Assembly: GCF_000801105.2 (NCBI RefSeq)
Contig: NC_079519.1
Span: forward strand, 10,228,668-10,292,667
Reading direction: 5' to 3'
DNA from: Raphanus sativus
Taxonomy: Eukaryota; Streptophyta; Magnoliopsida; Brassicales; Brassicaceae
DNA: 64,000 nucleotides
The first letter of the stretch is position 1, and every line of letters starts with the position of its first letter. This document shows positions 11,948 to 22,031 of this stretch, one piece after another. A program made the position numbers and the translations under genes. The notes beneath the pieces are model-generated. The model ran no database searches, had not been told where the DNA came from, and saw only the letters and a list, made by a program, of their open reading frames with translations.

Positions 11948-12977
11948 GTGCGAAATTATGGAGAGTATCGCTTTAGATGCATGGAATTCCAGGCTCGCGG
12001 AACTGCTTCTCCGGTTGACGTTTCCAGGCGATAGACTCCGGGTTTGACCACTTGTGTGATTTTGTAAGGCCCCTCCCAATTAGTTCCAAGCTTGCCAGCC
12101 TTCCACTCCTTAGTGTTCTCGAAGACTTTTCGAAGGACGAGATCGCCTTGTTCCAGAGGGCGCGACTTGACCTTCTTGTTATAGTAGCTCTCGATTTGAT
12201 GTTGGTAATTCTGGATTCGGAGCAGGGCTTGATCGCGATGTTCTTCGATTGCGTCAAGTGCGTCGAGGAGCATACTCTGATTGAGCGCAACGTGCTGAGG
12301 CATTCGTGATCTTCGGAGACTGGTTACATTAACTTCGGCGGGAGCCATCGCTTCAACGCCATAGGCCATGGAGAACGGGGTGCACTTAGTCGCGGAACGA
12401 GGCGTGGTGCGGTGAGACCAAAGGACACCGTCTAGCTCGTCGGCCCAGCAGCCTTTTTTTAAGTCTAGTCGTTTCTTTAAGCCGTCGATGATCGTGCGGT
12501 TGGACGATTCTGCCTGGCCGTTACTCTGCGGGTATCGCGGCGTTGCGGTATTCAAACGGATTCTCCACTTGTCGCAGAAATCGCGAAACTGATGCGAGAC
12601 GAACTGTGATCCGTTGTCTGTCACGATCTCGTAAGGAAGACCGTGACGACAAATGATGTTGCGCCAGACGAACTTCTGAACTTCCTTGTCAGTGATGCTG
12701 GCGAAGGCTTCCGCTTCGATCCATTTGGTGAAGTAATCAGTCAGGACAAGGACGAAACGCTTTCCTCGCGAATTCGGCATGGGCCCGATGATGTCCATTG
12801 CCCAACGCATAAACGGGTATGGTGCCGTAAGAGTGCGCAATTGCTCGGTGGGGCAGTGGATCGTGGGCGCATGTCTTTGGCATTTATCACAGCGTTTGGC
12901 GTAGGATTCGCAGTCTGTGTTTAGTGTGGGCCAATAGAAGCCTTGACTTCGAACTTTAAGGGCTAGAGCTCGTCCTC
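11948..12977 (-). pseudogene. Integrase with H2C2 finger, truncated at N-terminus
   Basis: Reading minus, the zinc-finger half with CESYAKRCDKCQRH is followed by the core with all three catalytic residues (Asp in WAMDIIGP, Asp in VTDNGSQF, Glu in NGQAESS) and the GPY/F end, stopping near 11956. Integrase inserts the cDNA into host DNA. Upstream, the sequence breaks at about 12971-12978, in the GGRALAL segment preceding the finger's Cys pair. Beyond that point the DNA is the inverted arm, so this integrase is cut off from the RT at 22,000-25,800. Confidence 0.85.
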
Positions 12978-13154
12978 CGAAAAGTCTTCGAGAACACTAA
13001 GGAGTGGAAGGCTGGCAAGCTTGGAACTAATTGGGAGGGGCCTTACAAAATCACACAAGTGGTCAAACCCGGAGTCTATCGCCTGGAAACGTCAACCGGA
13101 GAAGCAGTTCCGCGAGCCTGGAATTCCATGCATCTAAAGCGATACTCTCCATAA
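12978..13154 (+). pseudogene. Integrase C-terminal fragment in the inverted arm
   Basis: The plus strand encodes KVFENTKEWKAGKLG to HLKRYSP and a stop, identical to the ends of the two minus-strand copies. It marks the inner edge of the inverted arm: 11388 pairs with 12978. Confidence 0.85.
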
Positions 13155-13216
13155 TTTCGCACTTCACCGACCACATAGTTAAGTAAGTGCGCCTTCCGGG
13201 CCACTCTTACACGACT

Positions 13217-13262
<46 letters not shown>

Positions 13263-13926
13263 AGTCGAGTAAGTGCACCCTCCGCGTCACTCTTACTCGA
13301 CTCCTACGAACTACGAATGGCTTGATCCTCCTCGGAGGTACGTAGGCAACCTTTACCGGCGCAGCCATAACCCAAAAAAAAAAAATATAAATATGTCGCC
13401 CTTAGCGAGCAGAATCACTCTTGCGGAAAGTCTCTGGCCCTTGGCGAGCAGAATGGCCTCCAGAGAAACTCTCTTCCTTCAGCGAACAGAATCACTTTTA
13501 GAGAAGCTTCCTGCCTTTGGCGAGCAGATTAGCCCCAGGAGAAGGTTAGCTTTGGCGAGCAGAAACGCTCCCGGAGAAGCTTCCTGTCCTTGGCGAGCAA
13601 AATCGCCCCTAGAAGCTCCCTTCCTTTAGCGAATCGAAACGATTCCAGAGAAGCTTTTTGCCTTCGGCGAGCAGAATCGCTTCCAGAGAAGTCTCCTGCC
13701 TTTGGCGAGCAGAATCACCTCTTTACTAAAGAAACAAGGACCGAAGTCGAACAGTCTCCAAGTTACCCTTACTCAAAGAGAATAAGTCTAAACGGAAGCC
13801 AAAGCTCCGTGATTAGTTCCGAAGAAAAACAAGCAAACAACACCCGAGTCAATAAGGTTCGTGATACGTTACAACAACAAAGTCCCTAATGGGAAAAGTA
13901 AATAGAAATACAACACACAAGGGAAA

Positions 13927-16900
13927 CTAAGGTTCGCGGTCCTCGGAACGTGCATCCACAGTCGTCGAATCCTTCGCCTTGGAAGATTCAGGACAAGTAA
14001 CGACCTCACTCCCGACAGCAACCTCCGCAACCTCCGTCGTTTCTCCAAACTTCTCCCCTTGATTAACAAGGAGTGGAGAAGGTGAATCGCCTATCTCGCC
14101 TTCCTCCTCGCTTGACGACCCATCAGAAATCTCGAGTGGAGGGTCATCCTCCAAAACAGCACCATCGGAGACCTTGGTCGACGGCTCAGTGATCGCCACT
14201 GGAAGAACGGCCTCGTGGTCAGAGCGTTGGAGGCAAGCCGCAGTTTCCGCGTCAATCACGCTCATATTCGATCCAAACAAGTCCAGCGACGCTAGAGCAC
14301 CTTCATCAACGTACTGAGATGGAAGGACCAAAGGAGAAAGCGAGAGATCCGTCTCCGGAATGGATCCCACTGCAAGTCGAGTAACTGCATCGGAGTACAG
14401 CTTCTCCTGCTCGGCGAACATATCAACGTGCGCCTGCGTGAGTTGAGCGCCGCTGTTCAAAATCATCTCGATGCAGTTCTTTGTCCCCATCGCCTGCCCG
14501 TAGAGGTTCCGCACAGTATCAAACTCGACACGGCGGGACTCACGGTCTCGTATGTTATTGAAGCGAGTGTTGGCTTTGGCTATCATAGCGTTCAAGACCC
14601 TGATCCTCTCCTGAGTCACCTCATAAACTCTGGAATCTCGGAGCCTCTTGCCCTCCGCGGCGCTTTCCTCCTCCAGAGACGCTACTCTCACTTTCAAGGC
14701 CTTGTTCTCCTCTCTCAACTTCTTCCTCGCGGACTGAGAGGATTTCAGCATTTCCTCTAGCTTCTCGAATTGCTCGCGAAGGATTTCCTTCTCCTCAAGA
14801 GCTTTGTCTTTGGCCTCTTTGAGTTCCCCCCTCACGCGATCTATCGCAAGGTCGCGCATCCTGGCAAGCTTCTCGGCTGCAGCCAGTTGAACAACTGTGC
14901 GTCTCAGCTCGAACTCATACGCCCCAACAAGCATGTTCATGCTCGCCTCATTCTGCACCAACGAATGAATCCATACTTAAACAACCCGATAAAAGAAACC
15001 AAGGCGATGGCAAACTAACAAAAATGGAGGAAAAGCCTCATTACCCTCTTGGTAGCGCACGCAGCCTCAGCGTAAAGCTCCTTAAAGGCGAGCTCATCAA
15101 CCGGCGGGAAACTGGATGGGGACCCCTTGATCTGACTCGTCAACTCAGCACACTTTGGAGGATTAAAGATGAGAGGAGTCTTCTCGTCATACGAAAAACT
15201 TACTCGATCACGGAAACCCGGCGTAACCCTCCTGAATGAAGGGTTCCTCCCCGAATCGCCTGCAGATGGGGCGCTCATCGAGACTCCAGGTTGTTTCTCA
15301 GCGGCTTTCTTCTTCTTTTTCTTCGAGGAAGTCTCTTTCGACGACTCCGGAACCTCGGCAACAGCACTGTCCTCTACAGATTTCTCCCCCGCCTCCTCCT
15401 GACGATCGAGTGGAGGAGACGTTGCGGTGTTAGTCAAGGGCGTATCAGTCTCTTCAATATCGCGAGGAGGACTTTCGACGTTAGATCTCGCCTCCTTCTT
15501 CTTCTTTCTCAGAGATTCCTCATGGACCGTACAGTCGGAAGGAGCATCGGAGGCTCCGTTCAAGGACTCGGCCGACTTGCCAGCCTCATTCCCAGAGACC
15601 TCGCTACGGGATCTTTTCTTCCCCGATTTCTTCCCTTTCTTCTTCTTCGAAGGCTCCGTCGCCACCATGGGATCGGAGGTCCCTTTGGAAGGATCAGTTG
15701 GCTGCGCATCCGAAGGGGGTTCCCCAGACGCGACGTTCCCTCTCGCCGCCAAGAGCTCCAGCTTACCTTTCAGGAGAGCGCTCAAATCCGCCACACCATT
15801 CATCTTCCTGGCTCTGTTGAGAAGTCCTTGTTGCTTCCTTGTGAATAACGAAAGACGTCTTCTCTTTGGAACGACGATCGGAACCTGGTCAGACAACCAA
15901 CGAGCCTCTGCAGGAAAAGAAAAGAGCATTAGATTTGTACTTAGCTTAAGCAAGCTGTGAAAGGAGAAACTACCTCTTAACACTCGATCTTGGAAGCGGC
16001 GAACCCAATCACGACTAAGATCAGGCCAACGTCGGTGGCTCAGCGTTGCAAGAACCTGTGCGTCCTCGAAAAAGTTCTCAGGGTACGCGATCGTGTTGGG
16101 ATGACTGACTGCAAAACAAAAAAAAACAACACAACATCAGAAAGGCGAGTAAGAATGAAGACCTCAGCGAGGCAGATTGCTATCTACCAAGTCTATAATT
16201 CCAGAGCACACGAAAATCCTCCTTCGGTGGCTCTGCAAAAGCGAATTCATCTGATTTAACATAAAAGTAAGAGCGTCGCCAACGTTTCGTCTTGTTTGGA
16301 TGACCCGTCAGGATATTGTAGCTGGAACGCATCCTCAAAGAGAACAACCCAGGTCGCAGAACTCTCACTGTGGTCAACTCTTCAAATGCCCGCACGCTAA
16401 GCGAGAGATTAACCTCAGCAGCGATCACCAGCAGAGCAACGGCGATCCGGTATGATCCATTCACAAGTTGGCACATAGCAATGTCGCGACGAAACGCATA
16501 GGAAGTCACCAGCCGCGGGACCGGGAACCACAACTTCGTATCGTCTTGAAAGTACGATTCAAAGAGGCAGTGATAACCGACAGGAGGAGACCATGGTCTC
16601 TGCTGGCTCGAAGGGATAATGTAAGTCACTCCAACTCCCCCGCTTTCTTGCAGCACTTTCCTGACGCTGCTGTGAGTAGAGCACGTCCCGACTATCTTAT
16701 CCCAGTCCTGCCCCTTGACATACGGATCGCGAAGAGCTTCAGGAGGAAGCGCAGGAAGCTCCTCAACCAATCCCCCATCGTGGTAACACCACGGCCTACA
16801 ATCTTGCAACTCGGGACGCCAATTCCGAACGAGCCGCGACTGAACAAGCCTCTTCCTCTTCCGAGGGCGCGGTTCACTCGGCCCTTCATCGACGGGACCT

Positions 16901-17172
16901 TCCCGATCTACACTTGCTTCTTCTCGATCCGGGTTCGCTTTTTCCCGAATGACGACGGGATGGCTTCCCTCTTCGCGAAACAATCGATGCGCGTCGGCGA
17001 CCAGGAGCCTTTGAGCTAAAGTCATGTTGTCGGTGTCCCTCATCGCATCGCGATGTAGCAAGCTGAACTCGTCCAAAGGGCTACCGTTCGCCGTCACACC
17101 ACCATCGGGACTGCCGCCAGACGCGACGGCTTTCCCTTTCTCCTCACGAGATAGTCGACCCTTGGGAGGCAT
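13927..17172 (-). CDS. Antisense four-exon Tat gene (inverted arm copy)
   Basis: This is the mirror copy of the 7202-10447 gene. Exons on the minus strand are 17172-16188, 16108-15974, 15907-15045 and 14952-13927, all open and in phase. Differences seen are YVKG for YGKG in exon 1, NTATSPP for NTAASPP in exon 3 and EDDPP for EDYPP in exon 4. It has its own TATA box at 17304-17313. Its transcript would converge on that of the left copy across the integrase spacer. Confidence 0.78.
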
Positions 17173-20100
17173 GATTCTCGATGAAGAATCAATAGAGAAA
17201 TACCCTACGGCGGACTTAGAGAGAGAAAGTAAATCTAGAGAGAAGGGAGAGAGAAAGCTACCTTAGGAATGCAGAGAAGATGGAGGCCACAGCAGAAATA
17301 TACCTATTTATAGCAAAAATAGGTCACGCTTCTCGAAGCGTAATAATTACGCCTAAAGAGGCCTAGAGACGCCTAGGTGGGCCTAGAAGCCCAGAGACGT
17401 CAGCCGCGCCTTTCCCACTTCTCGCCAAACCGATCGGAAACCGAACAAGTACAAAACCGGATCAATTAAACAAAACCGGATCAATCAAGCCAAACCGGAA
17501 TCAGTCAATCAAACCGGACTTTTGGGGAAGCCAGACGACCAACGATCTGCTCTTATATCCTATTTTGGCGAACAACAACGACTCCTCAAGAGCCTTTCAC
17601 TAGACCCAACGGATCTCATCGCCGCCACTGATCAAGCCGCTTTGAGAAAAATCGCCTTCGAAGAACATCGAACGACGGTTCGCCTGTTTGGCGAGCTCTA
17701 ACGCATCTTTCGAAGACCCCATCGTTAAAGGTAAGCGCGCCTCGACCAGTCCTCCTTCGGCGAGTAAGCCCGCAAATCCTGATGAAAGTCCGCTTTGGCG
17801 AGCAGAAACGCTCCCGGAGAAGCTTCCTGTCTTTGGCGGGCCAAGACGCTCTCGGGAGACGCTTCCCGCCTTTGGCGAGCAGGATCGCTCTCCGAGAGCT
17901 CTCCTCAAAAAATCGCGTAGGTCTCGCCACTCGACATAATGAATGAAGGCGCGAGATCAACAGCGTACTGCGAACCGAGCCTCGCCCAAACAAGCAGAGA
18001 GCTTCCACGATACGGATCCTCTATTTACCGAACCTGATATACTTGTAATCCATTGACAAAGAGACCCTGCTTGTTTTCAGCGTAAAGCTCCTTAAAGGCG
18101 AGCTCATCAACCGGCGGGAAACTGGATGGGGACCCCTTGATCTGACTCGTCAACTCAGCACACTTTGGAGGATTAAAGATGAGAGGAGTCTTCTCGTCAT
18201 ACGAAAAACTTACTCGATCACGGAAACCCGGCGTAACCCTCCTGAATGAAGGGTTCCTCCCCGAATCGCCTGCAGATGGGGCGCTCATCGAGACTCCAGG
18301 TTGTTTCTCAGCGGCTTTCTTCTTCTTTTTCTTCGAGGAAGTCTCTTTCGACGACTCCGGAACCTCGGCAACAGCACTGTCCTCTACAGATTTCTCCCCC
18401 GCCTCCTCCTGACGATCGAGTGGAGGAGACGCTGCGGTGTTAGTCAAGGGCGTATCAGTCTCTTCAATATCGCGAGGAGGACTTTCGACGTTAGATCTCG
18501 CCTCCTTCTTCTTCTTTCTCAGAGATTCCTCATGGACCGTACAGTCGGAAGGAGCATCGGAGGCTCCGTTCAAGGACTCGGCCGACTTGCCAGCCTCATT
18601 CCCAGAGACCTCGCTACGGGATCTTTTCTTCCCCGATTTCTTCCCTTTCTTCTTCTTCGAAGGCTCCGTCGCCACCATGGGATCGGAGGTCCCTTTGGAA
18701 GGATCAGTTGGCTGCGCATCCGAAGGGGGTTCCCCAGACGCGACGTTCCCTCTCGCCGCCAAGAGCTCCAGCTTACCTTTCAGGAGAGCGCTCAAATCCG
18801 CCACACCATTCATCTTCCTGGCTCTGTTGAGAAGTCCTTGTTGCTTCCTTGTGAATAACGAAAGACGTCTTCTCTTTGGAACGACGATCGGAACCTGGTC
18901 AGACAACCAACGAGCCTCTGCAGGAAAAGAAAAGAGCATTAGATTTGTACTTAGCTTAAGCAAGCTGTGAAAGGAGAAACTACCTCTTAACACTCGATCT
19001 TGGAAGCGGCGAACCCAATCACGACTAAGATCAGGCCAACGTCGGTGGCTCAGCGTTGCAAGAACCTGTGCGTCCTCGAAAAAGTTCTCAGGGTACGCGA
19101 TCGTGTTGGGATGACTGACTGCAAAACAAAAAAAAACAACACAACATCAGAAAGGCGAGTAAGAATGAAGACCTCAGCGAGGCAGATTGCTATCTACCAA
19201 GTCTATAATTCCAGAGCACACGAAAATCCTCCTTCGGTGGCTCTGCAAAAGCGAATTCATCTGATTTAACATAAAAGTAAGAGCGTCGCTAACGTTTCGT
19301 CTTGTTTGGATGACCCGTCAGGATATTGTAGCTGGAACGCATCCTCAAAGAGAACAACCCAGGTCGCAGAACTCTCACTGTGGTCAACTCTTCAAATGCC
19401 CGCACGCTAAGCGAGAGATTAACCTCAGCAGCGATCACCAGCAGAGCAACGGCGATCCGGTATGATCCATTCACAAGTTGGCACATAGCAATGTCGCGAC
19501 GAAACGCATAGGAAGTCACCAGCCGCGGGACCGGGAACCACAACTTCGTATCGTCTTGAAAGTACGATTCAAAGAGGCAGTGATAACCGACAGGAGGAGA
19601 CCATGGTCTCTGCTGGCTCGAAGGGATAATGTAAGTCACTCCAACTCCCCCGCTTTCTTGCAGCACTTTCCTGACGCTGCTGTGAGTAGAGCACGTCCCG
19701 ACTATCTTATCCCAGTCCTGCCCCTTGACATACGGATCGCGAAGAGCTTCAGGAGGAAGCGCAGGAAGCTCCTCAACCAATCCCCCATCGTGGTAACACC
19801 ACGGCCTACAATCTTGCAACTCGGGACGCCAATTCCGAACGAGCCGCGACTGAACAAGCCTCTTCCTCTTCCGAGGGCGCGGTTCACTCGGCCCTTCATC
19901 GACGGGACCTTCCCGATCTACACTTGCTTCTTCTCGATCCGGGTTCGCTTTTTCCCGAATGACGACGGGATGGCTTCCCTCTTCGCGAAACAATCGATGC
20001 GCGTCGGCGACCAGGAGCCTTTGAGCTAAAGTCATGTTGTCGGTGTCCCTCATCGCATCGCGATGTAGCAAGCTGAACTCGTCCAAAGGGCTACCGTTCG

Positions 20101-21086
20101 CCGTCACACCACCATCGGGACTGCCGCCAGACGCGACGGCTTTCCCTTTCTCCTCACGAGATAGTCGACCCTTGGGAGGCATGATTCTCGATGAAGAATC
20201 AATAGAGAAATACCCTACGGCGGACTTAGAGAGAGAAAGTAAATCTAGAGAGAAGGGAGAGAGAAAGCTACCTTAGGAATGCAGAGAAGATGGAGGCCAC
20301 AGCAGAAATATACCTATTTATAGCAAAAATAGGTCACGCTTCTCGAAGCGTAATAATTACGCCTAAAGAGGCCTAGAGACGCCTAGGTGGGCCTAGAAGC
20401 CCAGAGACGTCAGCCGCGCCTTTCCCACTTCTCGCCAAACCGATCGGAAACCGAACAAGTACAAAACCGGATCAATTAAACAAAACCGGATCAATCAAGC
20501 CAAACCGGAATCAGTCAATCAAACCGGACTTTTGGGGAAGCCAGACGACCAACGATCTGCTCTTATATCCTATTTTGGCGAACAACAACGACTCCTCAAG
20601 AGCCTTTCACTAGACCCAACGGATCTCATCGCCGCCACTGATCAAGCCGCTTTGAGAAAAATCGCCTTCGAAGAACATCGAACGACGGTTCGCCTGTTTG
20701 GCGAGCTCTAACGCATCTTTCGAAGACCCCATCGTTAAAGGTAAGCGCGCCTCGACCAGTCCTCCTTCGGCGAGTAAGCCCGCAAATCCTGATGAAAGTC
20801 CGCTTTGGCGAGCAGAAACGCTCCCGGAGAAGCTTCCTGTCTTTGGCGGGCCAAGACGCTCTCGGGAGACGCTTCCCGCCTTTGGCGAGCAGGATCGCTC
20901 TCCGAGAGCTCTCCTCAAAAAATCGCGTAGGTCTCGCCACTCGACATAATGAATGAAGGCGCGAGATCAACAGCGTACTGCGAACCGAGCCTCGCCCAAA
21001 CAAGCAGAGAGCTTCCACGATACGGATCCTCTATTTACCGAACCTGATATACTTGTAATCCATTGACAAAGAGACCCTGCTTGTCA
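15067..21086. repeat. 3,010-bp tandem duplication in the inverted arm
   Basis: 15067-18076 and 18077-21086 are direct copies at a fixed offset of 3,010 bp. The junction at 18073-18080 joins the PPT-side hairpin to the middle of exon 3, with little or no shared sequence. Only the second copy continues into the PPT and LTR. Confidence 0.88.
18077..20182 (-). pseudogene. Antisense Tat gene, truncated third copy
   Basis: This direct duplicate of 15067-17172 is shifted by exactly 3,010 bp. Exons 1 and 2 (20182-19198, 19118-18984) are present; exon 3 (from 18917) is cut at 18077 and exon 4 is missing. A G-to-A change turns a Trp codon into TAG at 19289-19291 (after NKTKR), so it is also broken by a nonsense codon. 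Its TATA box is at 20314-20323. Confidence 0.85.
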
Positions 21087-21107
21087 ATGGACCAAGGGGG
21101 GACTTAC

Positions 21108-21593
21108 TGTAGGGGGACGGTTTGCACCTTCCTACAAGGCCCACCAAATAGCAGGATCCGGCCCATTACAACGTAAAGAGCTCAGCGAGTAAGTGAACAC
21201 CAGTCCGTTAAGCGCTCGTGGTCGTCGCCTTGGACGAGTAGAGACGCTCGGACGACCTGTTAGGCCCAACGACAAAGGGGCCCAGATGACTGACTAAAGC
21301 CCACGAACAACGCTCTTAGTAGGGCGAACTAGAGAGTCCTATAAAAGGGGAGAGGAGGAGGACGAGGAAGGCATCCTGACTTTGAGATACTCACTAAGCG
21401 GCTAGATCTAGGGTTTATACTACTCTCTATCCGCTATTTTGTACTGTTTCCCGGCTAGCTCTCCGAGTACCGGCTAGTTCTTCTCCTTACTCTCTTCTTG
21501 TAACTCGGTTCTGATACGTTCACTTGAAAACGTCTTTGTTAGACCCACTGACGAGTTCTTCGTCTCCTTCACTAGTTTTGACCGAACTCGGTT
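21108..21593 (+). repeat. Third, internal LTR in inverted orientation (486 of 492 bp)
   Basis: It reads TGTAGGGGG onward on the plus strand, preceded by the PPT (21091-21107), so it is the 3' LTR of the inverted partial copy. It stops at CTCGGTT; the last six bases (CTAACA) are missing and pol sequence follows directly. Its TATA box (TATAAAA, about 21340) points right, opposite to the outer 5' LTR. Confidence 0.9.
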
Positions 21594-22031
21594 GAAAGAT
21601 TGCCTTATTAGCTCACCGGTTGGAGATTGGAGTTGAACGCCGGCGCCAGATCCTTTGTTCGTTGAGGAGCCGTCCACGTGCAGGATCCAATTGCGAGAAG
21701 AGACGGCGAGATCCTGCTCGAGGTCGGGTGTGAGCTCTATTAGAAAATCAGCGAGGACCTGGGATTTGGCTGCTGTTCGGTTCTTGTAGACGATATCGTG
21801 CTCGCTAAGCTCCATCGCCCATTTTGTTAGTCGCCGAGAGTGGTTGGCGTTTTGCATGATTGTTCGGAGGGGCTGATTGGAGAGAACTTCGACCGTGTGA
21901 GACTGAAAGTACGGACGGAGTTTTCTCGCCGAGTGTACCACCGCAAGCGCCATTTTCTCGAGAGTGGGATAGCGTGTTTCGGCTTCGGTCATACGCTTGC
22001 TCGTATAGAAAATAGGTTTTTGCTCCCCCGA
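21594..22031 (-). pseudogene. RNase H part of pol, shifted frame and truncated
   Basis: This continues pol after a frameshift: RMTEAETRYPTLEKMALA, then AKSQVLADFLIEL, then a second RNase H-like start WILHVDGSSTNKGSGAGV, ending at LIRQSF where the inverted LTR begins. The tandem RNase H / archaeal-type RNase H layout is usual for Tat elements. The last residues in the open frame (after 21594) are LTR sequence and not pol. Confidence 0.85.

Larger units (their letters stand above)
6301..18073. repeat. 5.1-kb near-perfect inverted repeat (arms 6301-11388 and 12978-18073)
   Basis: Every left-arm position x pairs with 24366-x (inside the A/T tract) or 24374-x (outside it). The 8-bp shift equals the 30 versus 38 poly(T/A) difference. 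I found only about six substitutions by eye, including Gly/Val, Met/Arg, Ala/Thr and Tyr/Asp changes in open frames. The spacer is about 1.59 kb of integrase. The right arm ends at 18073, within the PPT-proximal hairpin, where the tandem duplicate begins. Confidence 0.92.

Noticed and set aside
12978..21593. Ordinary nested insertion of a second element
   Set aside because: No target duplication, only one LTR on the insert, and pol sequence missing at the site.
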